From a bacterium SCSIO 12844 (GTDB lineage: Bacteria; Pseudomonadota; Gammaproteobacteria; Francisellales; Francisellaceae), in contig CP073743.1 in assembly GCA_024397935.1 (NCBI GenBank), forward strand, positions 2,170,001 to 2,234,000: a DNA stretch of 64,000 nt. Direction: 5' to 3'. Below are positions 32,994-43,085 of the stretch, piece by piece; within the stretch, counting starts at the first letter, position 1; every line of letters begins with the position of its first letter. The notes below the pieces were generated by a model. The model did not search any database and had not been told where the DNA came from. It saw nothing but the letters and a program-made list of their open reading frames with translations. The translations under genes were made by a program, and so were the position numbers.

Positions 32994-35246
32994 TTAATCA
33001 TTTTTATCACAAAAAATCTGGCTAATATTTTGAAAGCCTCTAGGTAATAGCTTTCCTCTTGCTGCTCTACGAGCCTTATATTCACTTATATCTTTATAAT
33101 TCAAAAGTTTAAACCTTTTACCCACTTGAATTTTCAGCTGATCTTCTTCTCCAATAATAAATACCCACTCTAACAACTCACCTGTAACTGTCTGAGATGG
33201 TAGATTAATTAACTTATTACCCTTGCCTTTACTTAATACTGGTAATTCATTTAAAGAAAAACTTAACAGTCGCCCCTGGTTAGTAATGCAGACTAGTAAT
33301 AGGTTATCCGTTAAACTTTTTCTCGTTACTGGCGCAACAACACCAAAATCATCAGGAACGGTTAGAACTTGTTTGCCTGATTTATTTTTAGTTAATATAG
33401 AGGATACTTCTGAAATAAAGCCATAACCTGCTTTGGATGCTAAAACAATAAAGCCTTCATTAGAGCTAACAGAGACATTTTGAATCACTGTATTTGTATC
33501 CATATTAAAACAGCCTGTAATTGGTTCTCCCTGACCTCTTGCAGACGGTAGGTCAGATGCACGAGTTGAAAATATCCGGCCTTGTTTATCTGCAAAAATA
33601 ACTAACTCATTTGATTTGCCTTTGGCTGAAGCAAGATAGTCATCACCAGAACGATAATTCATTTCTTGTGGCTTAATATCATGACCTTTTGCTGCTCTAA
33701 TCCACCCTAGTTTAGATAAAATTACTGTGACATTTTCAGCTGGCATTAACTCTGTTTCATCTAATGCTTTAGCTTCTTCTCTTAACCTAACAGCTGAACG
33801 CCTTTTATCTGCATATTTCTTTTTAATTAATTTCAGCTCATCTGCAATTAGTTGTGTCATCTTTTCTTGGTCATTTAGATGGCCTTCAAGATAATCCTTC
33901 TCTTTTAATAAATCATCTTTTTCAGCTTTTAATTTAAATTCTTCTAATTTAGCTAAATGCCGTAACTTGGTATCTAAAATACTATCAGCTTGTTTCTCTG
34001 TTATATTAAATCGCTCCATTAAACAGGCTTTAGGCTCATCTTCAGTACGAATAATTCTAATCACTTCATCTAAATTTAGATAAGCAATCAATAAACCATC
34101 TAATATATGTAAGCGTTCTAATACTTTATCAAGCCTACTTTCTAAACGTCGTGTAACACATTGCCTTCTAAAATCTAACCATTGTGTTAAGATTTCTTTT
34201 AATGACATTACTTTTGGCTTGCCATCTAGTGCAATCATATTCAAATTCAATCTTACATTACGCTCAAGGTCAGTTGTTGCATAAAGATGAGACATCAAAC
34301 GATTAACATTAACTCGATTGGAGCGCATTGCTAATACCAATCGAATTGGATTTTCATGATCAGACTCATCTCTAACGTTCGTTAGCCAAGGCATTTTTTT
34401 AGATTGAATTTGTGACGCAATTTGTTCAATAAGTTTTGAAGTTGATACTTGGTGTGGTAAAGCTGTAATGATAACTTCATCATCATCGATTTCATAAATG
34501 GCACGCAACTTAATACTACCATTTCCAGTCTGATAAGCTTTTAAACGTTCTTTCTCAGGGGTAACAATTTCTGCACCTCCAGGAAAATCAGGCCCCGGTA
34601 TTATTTTAAATAGTGATTCATCTGTAACATTGGGATGTTTTAATAATTTTAAGCACCCTTCTATTACTTCCGTCATATTATGTGGTGGAATATCTGTTGC
34701 CATACCAACGGCAATTCCCATACCTCCATTTAATAATATATTTGGTACTTGTGCTGGTAATACTAATGGCTCTTTTAGCGTACCATCAAAATTATCTCCC
34801 CAGTCAACTGTACCAAATTTTAATTCTGACAAAAGTAAAGCTGCATAAGGGGAAAGTCTTGCTTCTGTGTAGCGCATTGCTGCAAATGATTTTGGATCAT
34901 CAATTGATCCCCAATTCCCTTGACCATCAACCAATGGATAACGATAAGAAAAATCTTGTGCCATTAATACCATCGCCTCATAACAAGCGCTATCACCATG
35001 CGGGTGATATTTACCTAGCACATCACCTACAGTTCTTGCTGACTTTTTATGTTTGCTAATCGCTGATAGGCCTAATTCACTCATTGCATAAATAATACGC
35101 CTTTGAACTGGCTTTAAACCGTCACTAACTGATGGTAACGCACGATCTAAAATAACGTACATTGAATAATCAAGGTAAGCTTGGCGAACAAAATCTTTAA
35201 TTGGCTTGACTTCAATACCATCAAATACTAATTGAGATTGCTCCAT
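32994..35246 (-). CDS. parC: ParC, topoisomerase IV subunit A
   Basis: ParC is the DNA-breakage subunit of topoisomerase IV, which decatenates daughter chromosomes. The 750-residue protein has the winged-helix catalytic core with the active-site Tyr126 ([10 protein letters not shown]), the quinolone-determining helix [10 protein letters not shown], the tower and coiled-coil domain and a C-terminal beta-pinwheel. The positions equal to E. coli Ser80 and Glu84 are Ser86 and Glu90, the quinolone-sensitive residues. The sequence is ParC rather than GyrA because its C-terminal domain lacks a GyrA box that I can see. parE is not adjacent. The stop lies seven bases from the rrn promoter. Confidence 0.94.
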   Translation of the reverse strand: MEQSQLVFDGIEVKPIKDFVRQAYLDYSMYVILDRALPSVSDGLKPVQRRIIYAMSELGLSAISKHKKSARTVGDVLGKYHPHGDSACYEAMVLMAQDFSYRYPLVDGQGNWGSIDDPKSFAAMRYTEARLSPYAALLLSELKFGTVDWGDNFDGTLKEPLVLPAQVPNILLNGGMGIAVGMATDIPPHNMTEVIEGCLKLLKHPNVTDESLFKIIPGPDFPGGAEIVTPEKERLKAYQTGNGSIKLRAIYEIDDDEVIITALPHQVSTSKLIEQIASQIQSKKMPWLTNVRDESDHENPIRLVLAMRSNRVNVNRLMSHLYATTDLERNVRLNLNMIALDGKPKVMSLKEILTQWLDFRRQCVTRRLESRLDKVLERLHILDGLLIAYLNLDEVIRIIRTEDEPKACLMERFNITEKQADSILDTKLRHLAKLEEFKLKAEKDDLLKEKDYLEGHLNDQEKMTQLIADELKLIKKKYADKRRSAVRLREEAKALDETELMPAENVTVILSKLGWIRAAKGHDIKPQEMNYRSGDDYLASAKGKSNELVIFADKQGRIFSTRASDLPSARGQGEPITGCFNMDTNTVIQNVSVSSNEGFIVLASKAGYGFISEVSSILTKNKSGKQVLTVPDDFGVVAPVTRKSLTDNLLLVCITNQGRLLSFSLNELPVLSKGKGNKLINLPSQTVTGELLEWVFIIGEEDQLKIQVGKRFKLLNYKDISEYKARRAARGKLLPRGFQNISQIFCDKND

Positions 35247-35407
35247 AAATATTTATTCCAATTTATTTTAATTTAATTATTTAGATACTTTTGACCAACC
35301 AAAAGTAAAGCTTTACAAACTCAACGTCAATCAAATTGTGCTTTTTAATAAAATCGCTACAATATGCTTATTATCTAAATAATCCAATGATGATCAAAGG
35401 TAAGATC

Positions 35408-35986
35408 ATGGCTAAACTTTATTTTTATTATTCCAGCATGAATGCTGGTAAAAGTACAACCCTTTTACAATCCGACTATAACTATAAAGAACGCGGTATG
35501 AATACCCTATTATTAACCCCTGAACTTGATCATCGAGCAGGCCAAAATATAATTGCCTCTCGAATTGGTCTTGAAGCTAGTGCCATCGGATTTAATGCTA
35601 AAACCAATTTACTTGAAGTAACACAACTACATCATCATAAAAATACTATTCACTGTGTTTTAGTTGATGAAGCACAGTTTTTAAAAAAAGATCAAGTCTA
35701 TCAATTAACAGAAATTGTTGATCAGTTAGATATTCCAGTACTCACCTATGGTATACGTAATGACTTTCAAGCTGAGCCTTTTGAAGGAAGCCTATATTTA
35801 TTAGCATGGGCTGATAATCTTATTGAGATTAAAACCATTTGTCACTGTGGTAAAAAAGCAACTCATGTACTTCGCCATAATGATAAAGGTGAAGTAATTG
35901 ATGATGGCAGTCAAATTCAAATTGGTGGTAATAGTAGTTATACTGCCGTGTGCAGAAAGCATTTTAAATCAAAGAATCTTAACTAA
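35408..35986 (+). CDS. tdk: Thymidine kinase (type II)
   Basis: This salvage enzyme phosphorylates thymidine. The 192-residue protein shows the P-loop [18 protein letters not shown], the lasso region near LYLLAWADN, and zinc-binding cysteines in [10 protein letters not shown] and VCRKH. I chose the ATG at 35408 because AAAGGT precedes it and the family begins right there ([15 protein letters not shown]); the longer upstream frame has no homology. It diverges from parC, with about 160 bases between them, and converges on the DUF2076 gene with a four-base overlap. Confidence 0.94.
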   Translation: MAKLYFYYSSMNAGKSTTLLQSDYNYKERGMNTLLLTPELDHRAGQNIIASRIGLEASAIGFNAKTNLLEVTQLHHHKNTIHCVLVDEAQFLKKDQVYQLTEIVDQLDIPVLTYGIRNDFQAEPFEGSLYLLAWADNLIEIKTICHCGKKATHVLRHNDKGEVIDDGSQIQIGGNSSYTAVCRKHFKSKNLN

Positions 35987-36672
35987 AATAAATCACCCCC
36001 ACCAAAGTCACCACCATCGCCAAAGTCTCCAAACCCACCACCTAAATCACCTTGATTGAGAAAATCATCACCACCTGCGCCAAAGCCATCAGCAAGGCTT
36101 TGTGGGTCGTTAATAAACTCTTGAGATTGATTCATCATATCAGGTGCCATACCAGAAGCCATATCAGTTGCATTAGTAACCGCTTCATTACCGCCTGAAA
36201 ATAAACTACTTACCCCTTCAAAAAGTGCCATACCACCAGCAACACCTACAGCTGTTGTAGCCGCTGACCTTAAAAAGCTTGAACCACCACCATAATGCAT
36301 TTGTGGTTGTTGATAAGCACCTTGATTAAAGTTATTTTGATAACCCATTTGATTTGGCTGGTTTTGAAAATTTCTATAATTTTGGTTTTGACCACCACCA
36401 AATAAATTACTAAAAAAGCCACGTTTAGGCTGTTGGACTTGCATTTGTAAGGCTTGAACTTGTTGTTGTAATACTTGAATTTGATTTTGTGCATTTTGCA
36501 ATGCATGCTCTTGCAGTAAAACTGCTTGTGTTAATTGATAAACTGCATTTGGTGCGCTTTCAATCTCACCTTTAATAATAACTTCTACCTCTGGGTCTTT
36601 TTGCAACTGGCTATTACCTTGATGTAACCGTTGTGCCAAATTAGTAATTAGTTGTTTATCCTGTTGATTCAT
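35983..36672 (-). CDS. DUF2076 family protein
   Basis: The 229-residue protein matches the DUF2076 layout: an N-terminal helical domain ([16 protein letters not shown] to about 65), a Gln-rich coiled coil (about 65-85), an Asn/Gln-rich linker ([12 protein letters not shown] then repeats of NQ), a hydrophobic Ala/Gly helix ([20 protein letters not shown]) and a Gly/Asp/Phe-rich tail. The family is described as periplasmic or envelope-associated in some genomes, but its function is unknown. No signal peptide is apparent. The last four bases overlap the tdk end in convergent orientation. Confidence 0.75.
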   Translation of the reverse strand: MNQQDKQLITNLAQRLHQGNSQLQKDPEVEVIIKGEIESAPNAVYQLTQAVLLQEHALQNAQNQIQVLQQQVQALQMQVQQPKRGFFSNLFGGGQNQNYRNFQNQPNQMGYQNNFNQGAYQQPQMHYGGGSSFLRSAATTAVGVAGGMALFEGVSSLFSGGNEAVTNATDMASGMAPDMMNQSQEFINDPQSLADGFGAGGDDFLNQGDLGGGFGDFGDGGDFGGGDLF

Positions 36673-36775
36673 TACGCATTACTCCAATGATATTTTAATT
36701 AATAATTTTTATATTATTTAGATTAATATGGCGTTTAATTTTGCTGTTTTCAAGCACTAAAATACAAATGATTTA

Positions 36776-38080
36776 CTACATTGCTTGATCAAGTTCTTTA
36801 ATGACTTCTTTACTGGCTTGTGTTAATGAATAACGGCTAGTTGAAAAATAACTAAAAAACGGCAAATTAACCGTAACAGTATGAGAAAAGTTCGTTAGTT
36901 CTAAAGCAATTTTTTGATTTGGAATCCAAGGATAAATCGCTTCAGCAATTTTAAAATGCAAGTTATCATTAATTAAATCTTGAAAAGCATGCTCTGCAGC
37001 TAATATACTTTTTTTATATTCACCTTCAAAACCTTCTTCTTTCTCTATAGTTAAGCAATTAACGACAGTTGCTATCATATGATCACGATACTGTATAATT
37101 TCACTATCTATACTGGTTTGCTTTTGACTTATCAATGCAGTTACAGGCTCTAACATTTCAATAAATTTAGCTATTTTATCAAAAACATCACTTCTCTCTG
37201 CTTTAGTTAATTTCGATAAAAACTCAAATGCCTTTTCTGGACTAGAGGCATAATTTAATATTATTTCACAATTTAATTGCTCATGAAGTATTTCACAAAT
37301 TGGCAATACATCAGGTATATCTTTAAAATTATCAGCGTCAACTGAATAATTTACTAGCGATGCTCTAATTTTGTGATATTGATCAAATACATTTTCAAAA
37401 ATAAATGATTCTTTTAAAAACGCTATTAAAACAGCATTATTTGCTGCAAAAAGTTTTTGAAAATTGACTTCTGAATGTTGAAGTTTTTTATTTAACAAAT
37501 AGTCTAATGTAATTTTAATTAACCTTTCTCGATAACTGATGATTTCAGAATTCTTTATCGCTGGATACAAATCAAATAAGAGCATAGCTGGCTCTAACCT
37601 TTTAAATAGTGCTGCAATTTTTCTGTAATGCTCATCCGCTTTTACTCTATCTGCTTTTGCTAAAGACAGCATATAAGTTTTGGTTTCATCAACCTTTGAT
37701 GCATATTTCTCGATCAGACCATCATCTAAAATTTCTAATAGTGATCCTTGAAATGGGGCAAGCTTTGGAATTTCAGCCATATATTTACCTTCTGGTGCCC
37801 ACTGAGAAACTGAGTGTCTTAGTTTATGATAGTATGGATATATATCATCAAATAAATGTTCATTTTTTAAATATTCAACCAAACCATCATTAATCTCAGG
37901 GATGACCGTTGAGAAATATTTTTCACTATAAGGCTCAATTTCAGGATGTTTATCTGAAATCTGTTTGGCAATTTCCTTATATATATCCAAAAATATCTCA
38001 TTAACTTCATCATCATTATTAACTTCAGTATTCAATAAAAAGGTGATGATTTTTTGTTTTTTCTCTATAGATAACGGCAT
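36776..38080 (-). CDS. Orphan helical protein with an internal tandem duplication
   Basis: I do not recognise a family. The 434-residue protein is predicted mainly helical and cytoplasmic, with no signal peptide. It contains two diverged copies of a module of about 130 residues. Residues 67-196 run from LVEYLKNEHLFDDIYPYYHK to SYRERLIKITLDYLL, and residues 218-346 from LIAFLKESFIFENVFDQYHK to QYRDHMIATVVNCL. A partial third unit begins near 355. The N-terminal QKIITFLL helix looks like the end of another module. The TA pair and the 1376-residue orphan lie upstream on the same strand. AT-rich, repeat-built and without relatives I know, it fits an accessory or effector-type gene, but no function is shown. 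GGAG precedes the ATG. Confidence 0.65.
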   Translation of the reverse strand: MPLSIEKKQKIITFLLNTEVNNDDEVNEIFLDIYKEIAKQISDKHPEIEPYSEKYFSTVIPEINDGLVEYLKNEHLFDDIYPYYHKLRHSVSQWAPEGKYMAEIPKLAPFQGSLLEILDDGLIEKYASKVDETKTYMLSLAKADRVKADEHYRKIAALFKRLEPAMLLFDLYPAIKNSEIISYRERLIKITLDYLLNKKLQHSEVNFQKLFAANNAVLIAFLKESFIFENVFDQYHKIRASLVNYSVDADNFKDIPDVLPICEILHEQLNCEIILNYASSPEKAFEFLSKLTKAERSDVFDKIAKFIEMLEPVTALISQKQTSIDSEIIQYRDHMIATVVNCLTIEKEEGFEGEYKKSILAAEHAFQDLINDNLHFKIAEAIYPWIPNQKIALELTNFSHTVTVNLPFFSYFSTSRYSLTQASKEVIKELDQAM

Positions 38081-38160
38081 AATGATAAAACTCCATCTCT
38101 ATCAAACTTACCCTTTATTTTATCAAAGATATTATTATTAGTTTTAAGAGAATTGTTACA

Positions 38161-38240
38161 GGTTAATCACTGCATATTTTGCGGTGATTAGAAGTGATAT
38201 TCGCCGCATAAGTTAATTAAACCACTGTTATAAAACGAAT
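38161..38240. repeat. 80-bp direct repeat, copy A (with a hairpin)
   Basis: This stretch is about 85 percent identical by eye to 38833-38912 in the same orientation. Shared blocks include GATATTCGCC and CATAAGTTAATTAA. Its first 28 bases form a hairpin with TAATCAC and GTGATTA arms. The two copies flank the toxin-antitoxin pair. Here it lies between the toxin stop and the start of the 434-residue orphan. Confidence 0.8.
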
Positions 38241-38255
38241 TTTTTATTATAATAT

Positions 38256-38537
38256 TTACATATTTAGAAGATTAGAATAATTACCTATATCAATTAATAT
38301 AATACTCTCACCTTCTATTTTAACATAAAGCAATAAATCATCTGGTTTTAAATGTAATTCTCTTATTCCTTTAAAATTACCTTTTAATTCATGATCTTTA
38401 TACTTTTTTGGGATAGGTAATTCATTAACTAATAATCTAACAACCTTTTCTAATTCTATTAATACAGGTTTATTTGAACGATATTTTTTAAGCGATTTAA
38501 TAAATTGCTTTTTTCTTATAACATCAAGCATTATCAA
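38256..38537 (-). CDS. YafQ/RelE-type toxin (mRNA interferase)
   Basis: The 93-residue protein is a RelE-superfamily toxin of the YafQ type. It carries YKDHELKGNFKGIRELHLKPDDLLLY in the segment from about 46 to 71, matching the YafQ block with the conserved His and Asp, and ends in DIGNYSNLL, like the YafQ THxxLF end. Such toxins cleave mRNA on the ribosome and inhibit growth when free of antitoxin. The gene overlaps the upstream antitoxin by 14 bases, a common coupled arrangement. No disruption was seen. Direct repeats flank the pair. Confidence 0.85.
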   Translation of the reverse strand: MIMLDVIRKKQFIKSLKKYRSNKPVLIELEKVVRLLVNELPIPKKYKDHELKGNFKGIRELHLKPDDLLLYVKIEGESIILIDIGNYSNLLNM

Positions 38538-38751
38538 TCATTTCATTTAATTCCTTTAAAAAATCTTCTGCTGAAGAATGCACATCACCATCTGTTTCCT
38601 TGAGTGCTTTTTCCAATGCTGAAAGTCTTTTATTATAAGCACTAGTTAATAATATTCTTGTATAAGAGCTAATTGATAAGCCAGCTTTTTTGGCACTTTT
38701 TTTTAAATTTGATGCAAGCTTATCATCAAGCATAACTTGTATCTTTTGCAT
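38524..38751 (-). CDS. RelB/DinJ-family antitoxin
   Basis: The 75-residue protein has an N-terminal ribbon-helix-helix DNA-binding domain (MQKIQVMLDDKLASNLKKSA, then GLSISSYTRILL) and an acidic C-terminal part that would wrap the toxin. This is the DinJ/RelB pattern. I chose the ATG at 38751 because GGTGA lies a few bases upstream; a longer frame begins at 38763 but lacks a ribosome site and would overlap an operator-like palindrome. Antitoxin-first order and overlap with the toxin support autoregulated co-expression. Confidence 0.85.
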   Translation of the reverse strand: MQKIQVMLDDKLASNLKKSAKKAGLSISSYTRILLTSAYNKRLSALEKALKETDGDVHSSAEDFLKELNEMIDNA

Positions 38752-38754
38752 ATT

Positions 38755-38787
38755 AATCACCATGATTCAAAATTAATCATATATGAT
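38755..38787. promoter_or_regulatory. Toxin-antitoxin operator palindromes
   Basis: Two palindromes built from the same AATCA/TGATT half-sites lie just upstream of the antitoxin start: AATCA-N3-TGATT at 38755-38767 and the perfect AATCATATATGATT at 38774-38787. This is the kind of operator bound by ribbon-helix-helix antitoxins for autorepression. The role is inferred from position. Confidence 0.65.
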
Positions 38788-38832
38788 TTATAACAAGAAC
38801 CATCAATACTTGAAAGTTTTATGCCGTTTAAA

Positions 38833-38912
38833 AGATTAATCACCGTATATTTTGCAGTAATTAGAGATGATATTCGCCACATAAGTTAATTAATCTATTG
38901 TTATAGAATGCT
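38833..38912. repeat. 80-bp direct repeat, copy B
   Basis: This is the second copy of the repeat at 38161-38240, in the same orientation, with scattered substitutions; its hairpin stem keeps pairing only if G-U pairs are allowed. It lies between the stop of the 1376-residue gene and the toxin-antitoxin promoter, so the two copies bracket the pair. Confidence 0.8.
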
Positions 38913-38954
38913 ATTTTATAACATATTACGTCAAGTTAAAAATTTTATTACTCA

Positions 38955-41900
38955 TTATGCTGGATTAGGGCTAGGTATCGTAGTAGCTCCAACTTCTATT
39001 GATGAAAACGGTAATGGCACACTAATATTAATATCAGCTCCTTGGAAAGGAAGATTACTTCCTCGTTGGTAAAGCATTAACGGCGTACGCTCGCTCTCAT
39101 ATAATTGCTTTATTTTTAAGTGAATATCATTACCATAATTTAAGCTTAATTGTATTATACCATCCACATTAGTAAATGAAATTGGAACTGGCTTCCCATA
39201 CTCACCAATTTCCCTTAAATCACTAGAGTTAACTTCCTTAATTTTTTCAAATAAAGCATTATATAAACTATTATTAGTATCATCCTTAACTTGAGATATC
39301 TTTTTAAGAAAATTATTTAATTGCTCTATCCTATATGTCGATTTTGATGTTGGATTTACAGTGTATGATATTTTACCATCATTCCCAGTATTAACACTAA
39401 TTTCTATCTTAAACTCTTTTAATAACTCTTTTAGCATAGTATGATCAACCTTTTTCTCAGTAACACACTGCAATGTCGCACGAGTAAGAATTTGATTAAC
39501 TATATCTGCTTCTTGATACTCTAATGCCTTTTTATAATAGTAATTTTTAAGGCCTACTTTTAGTTGATCAATATTAAACTGGCCGAAAAGATCTGGAGCC
39601 AATTGAATTTTTAACCTACCTTCAGATAAATACTGTGGTTTAAATATCTTTGTAAATTCCTCTTGAAATATATCTAGCATCTGATGATGCACATCAAAAT
39701 CTTTAAGATCATAAAATGAATATTGATTATCAAATAATAACAACCAGTTATTTATTAGATTAACACGATCGCTTAAAGTTAAAGATCCAGGCCAATTGGA
39801 CTTTAAATCACTATTTGATTCAATCAAAAATAATTGCATGTCGCCTAAAAGCGGTAGTTTTTTAGATATTAGAGAATAAAAATAATTCTTACTTTCCTTA
39901 CCAATACTATTTAAACAATTGATCACCTTATTTATAACTTCATAAAGATCTTCACATAGTTTATGATTAATTTGACTTAATTCTTCTTTTAAGCCTTGGT
40001 TGATTTCATTCTTATCATCTATAAGAATACTTAACCATACCAAATCATTGACTTCTAAAGAATCAATTTCATTAATTTTGTGAGGATTTTTCATAGCTAT
40101 ACAAAAATTCAGTAAAGTAGGGAGAGCTCTAGCTTTCTGCATTACATCTATAGTTTCATATATGTTTTTCGTACTTAAATCTCCATTTTGGTATTTTTCC
40201 ATAACATTTCTATAATCTAATGAATAATTACCACACATAATTTTATTAATATCTGATTTGTAAGGATCATTCAACGATTGCAATTGCTCTTTAGTAATCA
40301 CCTTACCAAAGAACTCTTTTAGAAATTTATAATTTGCAGGAAGTAAATTTTGATTTTCTTCTAGCTCATCTTGCTTTTGTTTGCCTCTATTATAAATTTC
40401 CTCTTTTAAGAAATTAATAATATATTTATTGTTTTGTTTACTCTGGGGATTATTAAATTTATTGAATATTTTCCATAATTCGTCAATATTTTTAACCTTA
40501 TTAATATTTTTTTGTACCCAAACTAATCTATTAACCTCTTTATTTTGTTCGTTATAATTAGTCATAAATTTTTCAGCATCATAACTAACGCTACCACTCT
40601 GAGGTAGTGCTATATTTTCTGTTAAGGATGGACTTGCTGTAGTTGTAGTTGTAGTTGTAGTTGTAGTTGGATCAAGATGAGTTTTAAAATCAGCATATGT
40701 TGATACTTTTTGACCTTTTATCTCACATCGTTTTGTATACTCTGTATCAACTGAAGAATTGAGTGAGCTATCATTTGAAGCAGAAATACTACCCTCATTA
40801 CCTCCTAAAGTAACTTGATGGCTTCTACGTCTAAGGGTTAGAAATTTAGCTCTTTTTGACTTATGGCTATCATTTGGTGTCTCTTTTGGTTTTTGTTCCA
40901 GAGTTTTTGGCTTTTCATCTGCAAAAGTACTATTATTTAAACAATCATCATGGGCTATTATTTTATTTAAAAAATTACAGCTTCTAAATTTAGCGTTTAT
41001 GTTATAATTCTGATTTTCAGCTCCAAATTCACAATTAGAAAATGTACAGTTTTCAAATGCCACATTTTCCATATTAGAAGAGAATTTGACATTTTTGAAC
41101 GTACAGTTTTTAATAATATTTTTTTGAAAACCACAAGATTCAAAATCAACATTACTAAAATTATAATTGCTTAACTGATTTGGTAAAATTACACTTTTAA
41201 AACCTATATTAGTGAAATTATAATTTTTATTTAATCGTCTATCTTCTATATTCTTTATATATTCTCTAATTTCATTTAAGCAATTATCCCTATTTAAAAT
41301 AGGATAAAATGGAAATATATTATTCCAGCAATTTAATGCGGCTACATTAGTAGAGGAACTATTCTCAGCCTCATTTAATGGAAATGCATTATTAAATTCA
41401 GCCAATTTATCCTGAATAGATAACTCATTTAAAATACTACTATTAGATAAAGGAACTCTAAGGTTATTATCATCTATCAAATAATTTAAATGCGCAGCTC
41501 TTAAATCAAAGTCATTTAAATCAAACTCTATACCCTCAGGTAGCGATACTTTAGCCCCAGCATTAACAAGCAACCAATGAACTAAATTAACTACTTCACT
41601 TTTTACCTGATTTATTTTATTCAGTTTGTCATCTAATGAGTTTAAATCAATATCATCAGAAGCTATTTTCATTGCTAAAAGCTGCCCTTTATATTCAGTA
41701 AAAATAGTACTTTCAATATCAATTTCTATAATATCATTTATGATATTATTAGTAATATCTATTTGTTGTCTGATATTTTTAAATATTTCTCCATGAATAA
41801 GTTTCTTAGCTTCATCTAAATCAACTAATTGACTAGTAATAGATTGAATTTTAATCTCTATTTCGTTTGTAACATCACTAATATACCCTAGGGAGTTTTG

Positions 41901-43085
41901 TGAAAAAGCCAATAGCTTATTAGATTCTTTTTGAAAACTAGAAATTTCCTTTGTAGTTCTATTAATTTTACCCACACTTTCCTTTATTTTGCCTTCATTC
42001 TTTAATAAAGTCACAGCTCTTTGTATTAACGGATCAGTTTTTAATGACTTAATTGCCATTTTTAATTGATTAACTTTTAACTCTTGGGTAATTATTTCTC
42101 GTTGATTATTATTTTTATCTTGATATCGTTTTTTTTGATTTTCAATTTCATTACTAGTGGTCTTAATTTCTTTAACTTTAGATAATAATTTAGTGTTAAT
42201 CACAACACTTTTTAAATCATTAAATGTAAAAAATTCTGACAATTTACCTTTATTTTTAGCTTTTTTATTAGCTTTCGCATATAACTCTTCAAAATCACTT
42301 GAGTTAATATTTAAAGATTCAAGACTTTTTAATAACTTGGACTCACTATCTGATTTTCTGCCTTTATTTTTTTGTATATCATGCCAAGTACCTAATAGTT
42401 CATAGACCATTCTTTCATCAGAATAATCATCTAAATAATTAAAGCTTATAAATCCATCAAACTTTTGATATGCTTGATCACTTCCTTTTTTTCCTAAGTT
42501 AGAATATTCTTTTTTAGCATCTAAAACTAGCCCAACCAACTTATCCCATTTAGCGTACTGTTTGTAATGTTGATTTTTTAATGAATCTAAATTAGCTTGT
42601 TCAGTTTTTAATTCTTCGTTTTTCTCTATATACTCACTAACTTTCTCTATAATAGTTTCAATATTTTTTAATTCATCATTACTTTCTAAAATACCTGCAA
42701 GACTATTTTTTAATTTCTTTAATTTATTAAAGTCTGTTTCTAATAAATTAATTGTTTCATTACTATCAGAACCATCAACTCTTTGATTAATTAAGTCTGT
42801 CAAATATACTTTACTCGATTCAAGAGTATCCTTTAACTCTGCTATTTGTGAAATAATTTTTTTTTCCTTATCTGCTATTTCACTTCCCTTATATTTTAAA
42901 ATTATTTTTTTCTGATCTTCTTTAGCTTCTTCATCATTACTTAGCATTGATAAGCGTTCAAAATCACCTCTAAGTTCATTTTTTTCTTCTTCTAGTTTTT
43001 CCTTTTGTTGTTCTAATTCATTCAAACGAACTAATTCATCTTGCTGTAATATACCCAACTCTACTAAAAGTGCATTTAATGGCAT
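38955..43085 (-). CDS. 1376-residue coiled-coil protein with pentapeptide-like repeats, effector-type
   Basis: I do not recognise a named family. The protein is acidic-and-lysine rich and predicted largely helical, with coiled coils from about residue 13 (ELEQQKEKLEEEKNEL) and again through about 450. Residues near 625-735 form degenerate pentapeptide repeats, for example YNFSNVDFESCGF and VAFENCTFSNCEF, which would build a right-handed beta-helix. A basic cluster (KSKRAKFLTLRRR, near 750) and a run of ten Thr (near 810, encoded by a hexanucleotide repeat) follow, then another long helical half. There is no signal peptide. GGGGAG precedes the ATG. The architecture resembles large translocated effectors of intracellular gammaproteobacteria, but that is inference. 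Confidence 0.7.
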   Translation of the reverse strand: MPLNALLVELGILQQDELVRLNELEQQKEKLEEEKNELRGDFERLSMLSNDEEAKEDQKKIILKYKGSEIADKEKKIISQIAELKDTLESSKVYLTDLINQRVDGSDSNETINLLETDFNKLKKLKNSLAGILESNDELKNIETIIEKVSEYIEKNEELKTEQANLDSLKNQHYKQYAKWDKLVGLVLDAKKEYSNLGKKGSDQAYQKFDGFISFNYLDDYSDERMVYELLGTWHDIQKNKGRKSDSESKLLKSLESLNINSSDFEELYAKANKKAKNKGKLSEFFTFNDLKSVVINTKLLSKVKEIKTTSNEIENQKKRYQDKNNNQREIITQELKVNQLKMAIKSLKTDPLIQRAVTLLKNEGKIKESVGKINRTTKEISSFQKESNKLLAFSQNSLGYISDVTNEIEIKIQSITSQLVDLDEAKKLIHGEIFKNIRQQIDITNNIINDIIEIDIESTIFTEYKGQLLAMKIASDDIDLNSLDDKLNKINQVKSEVVNLVHWLLVNAGAKVSLPEGIEFDLNDFDLRAAHLNYLIDDNNLRVPLSNSSILNELSIQDKLAEFNNAFPLNEAENSSSTNVAALNCWNNIFPFYPILNRDNCLNEIREYIKNIEDRRLNKNYNFTNIGFKSVILPNQLSNYNFSNVDFESCGFQKNIIKNCTFKNVKFSSNMENVAFENCTFSNCEFGAENQNYNINAKFRSCNFLNKIIAHDDCLNNSTFADEKPKTLEQKPKETPNDSHKSKRAKFLTLRRRSHQVTLGGNEGSISASNDSSLNSSVDTEYTKRCEIKGQKVSTYADFKTHLDPTTTTTTTTTTASPSLTENIALPQSGSVSYDAEKFMTNYNEQNKEVNRLVWVQKNINKVKNIDELWKIFNKFNNPQSKQNNKYIINFLKEEIYNRGKQKQDELEENQNLLPANYKFLKEFFGKVITKEQLQSLNDPYKSDINKIMCGNYSLDYRNVMEKYQNGDLSTKNIYETIDVMQKARALPTLLNFCIAMKNPHKINEIDSLEVNDLVWLSILIDDKNEINQGLKEELSQINHKLCEDLYEVINKVINCLNSIGKESKNYFYSLISKKLPLLGDMQLFLIESNSDLKSNWPGSLTLSDRVNLINNWLLLFDNQYSFYDLKDFDVHHQMLDIFQEEFTKIFKPQYLSEGRLKIQLAPDLFGQFNIDQLKVGLKNYYYKKALEYQEADIVNQILTRATLQCVTEKKVDHTMLKELLKEFKIEISVNTGNDGKISYTVNPTSKSTYRIEQLNNFLKKISQVKDDTNNSLYNALFEKIKEVNSSDLREIGEYGKPVPISFTNVDGIIQLSLNYGNDIHLKIKQLYESERTPLMLYQRGSNLPFQGADINISVPLPFSSIEVGATTIPSPNPA
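40639..40668. repeat. Hexanucleotide simple repeat inside the large gene
   Basis: Five perfect copies of GTAGTT (plus strand) encode ten consecutive Thr residues on the minus strand. Because the unit is six bases, copy-number change would lengthen or shorten the Thr run without shifting the frame. Confidence 0.9.
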
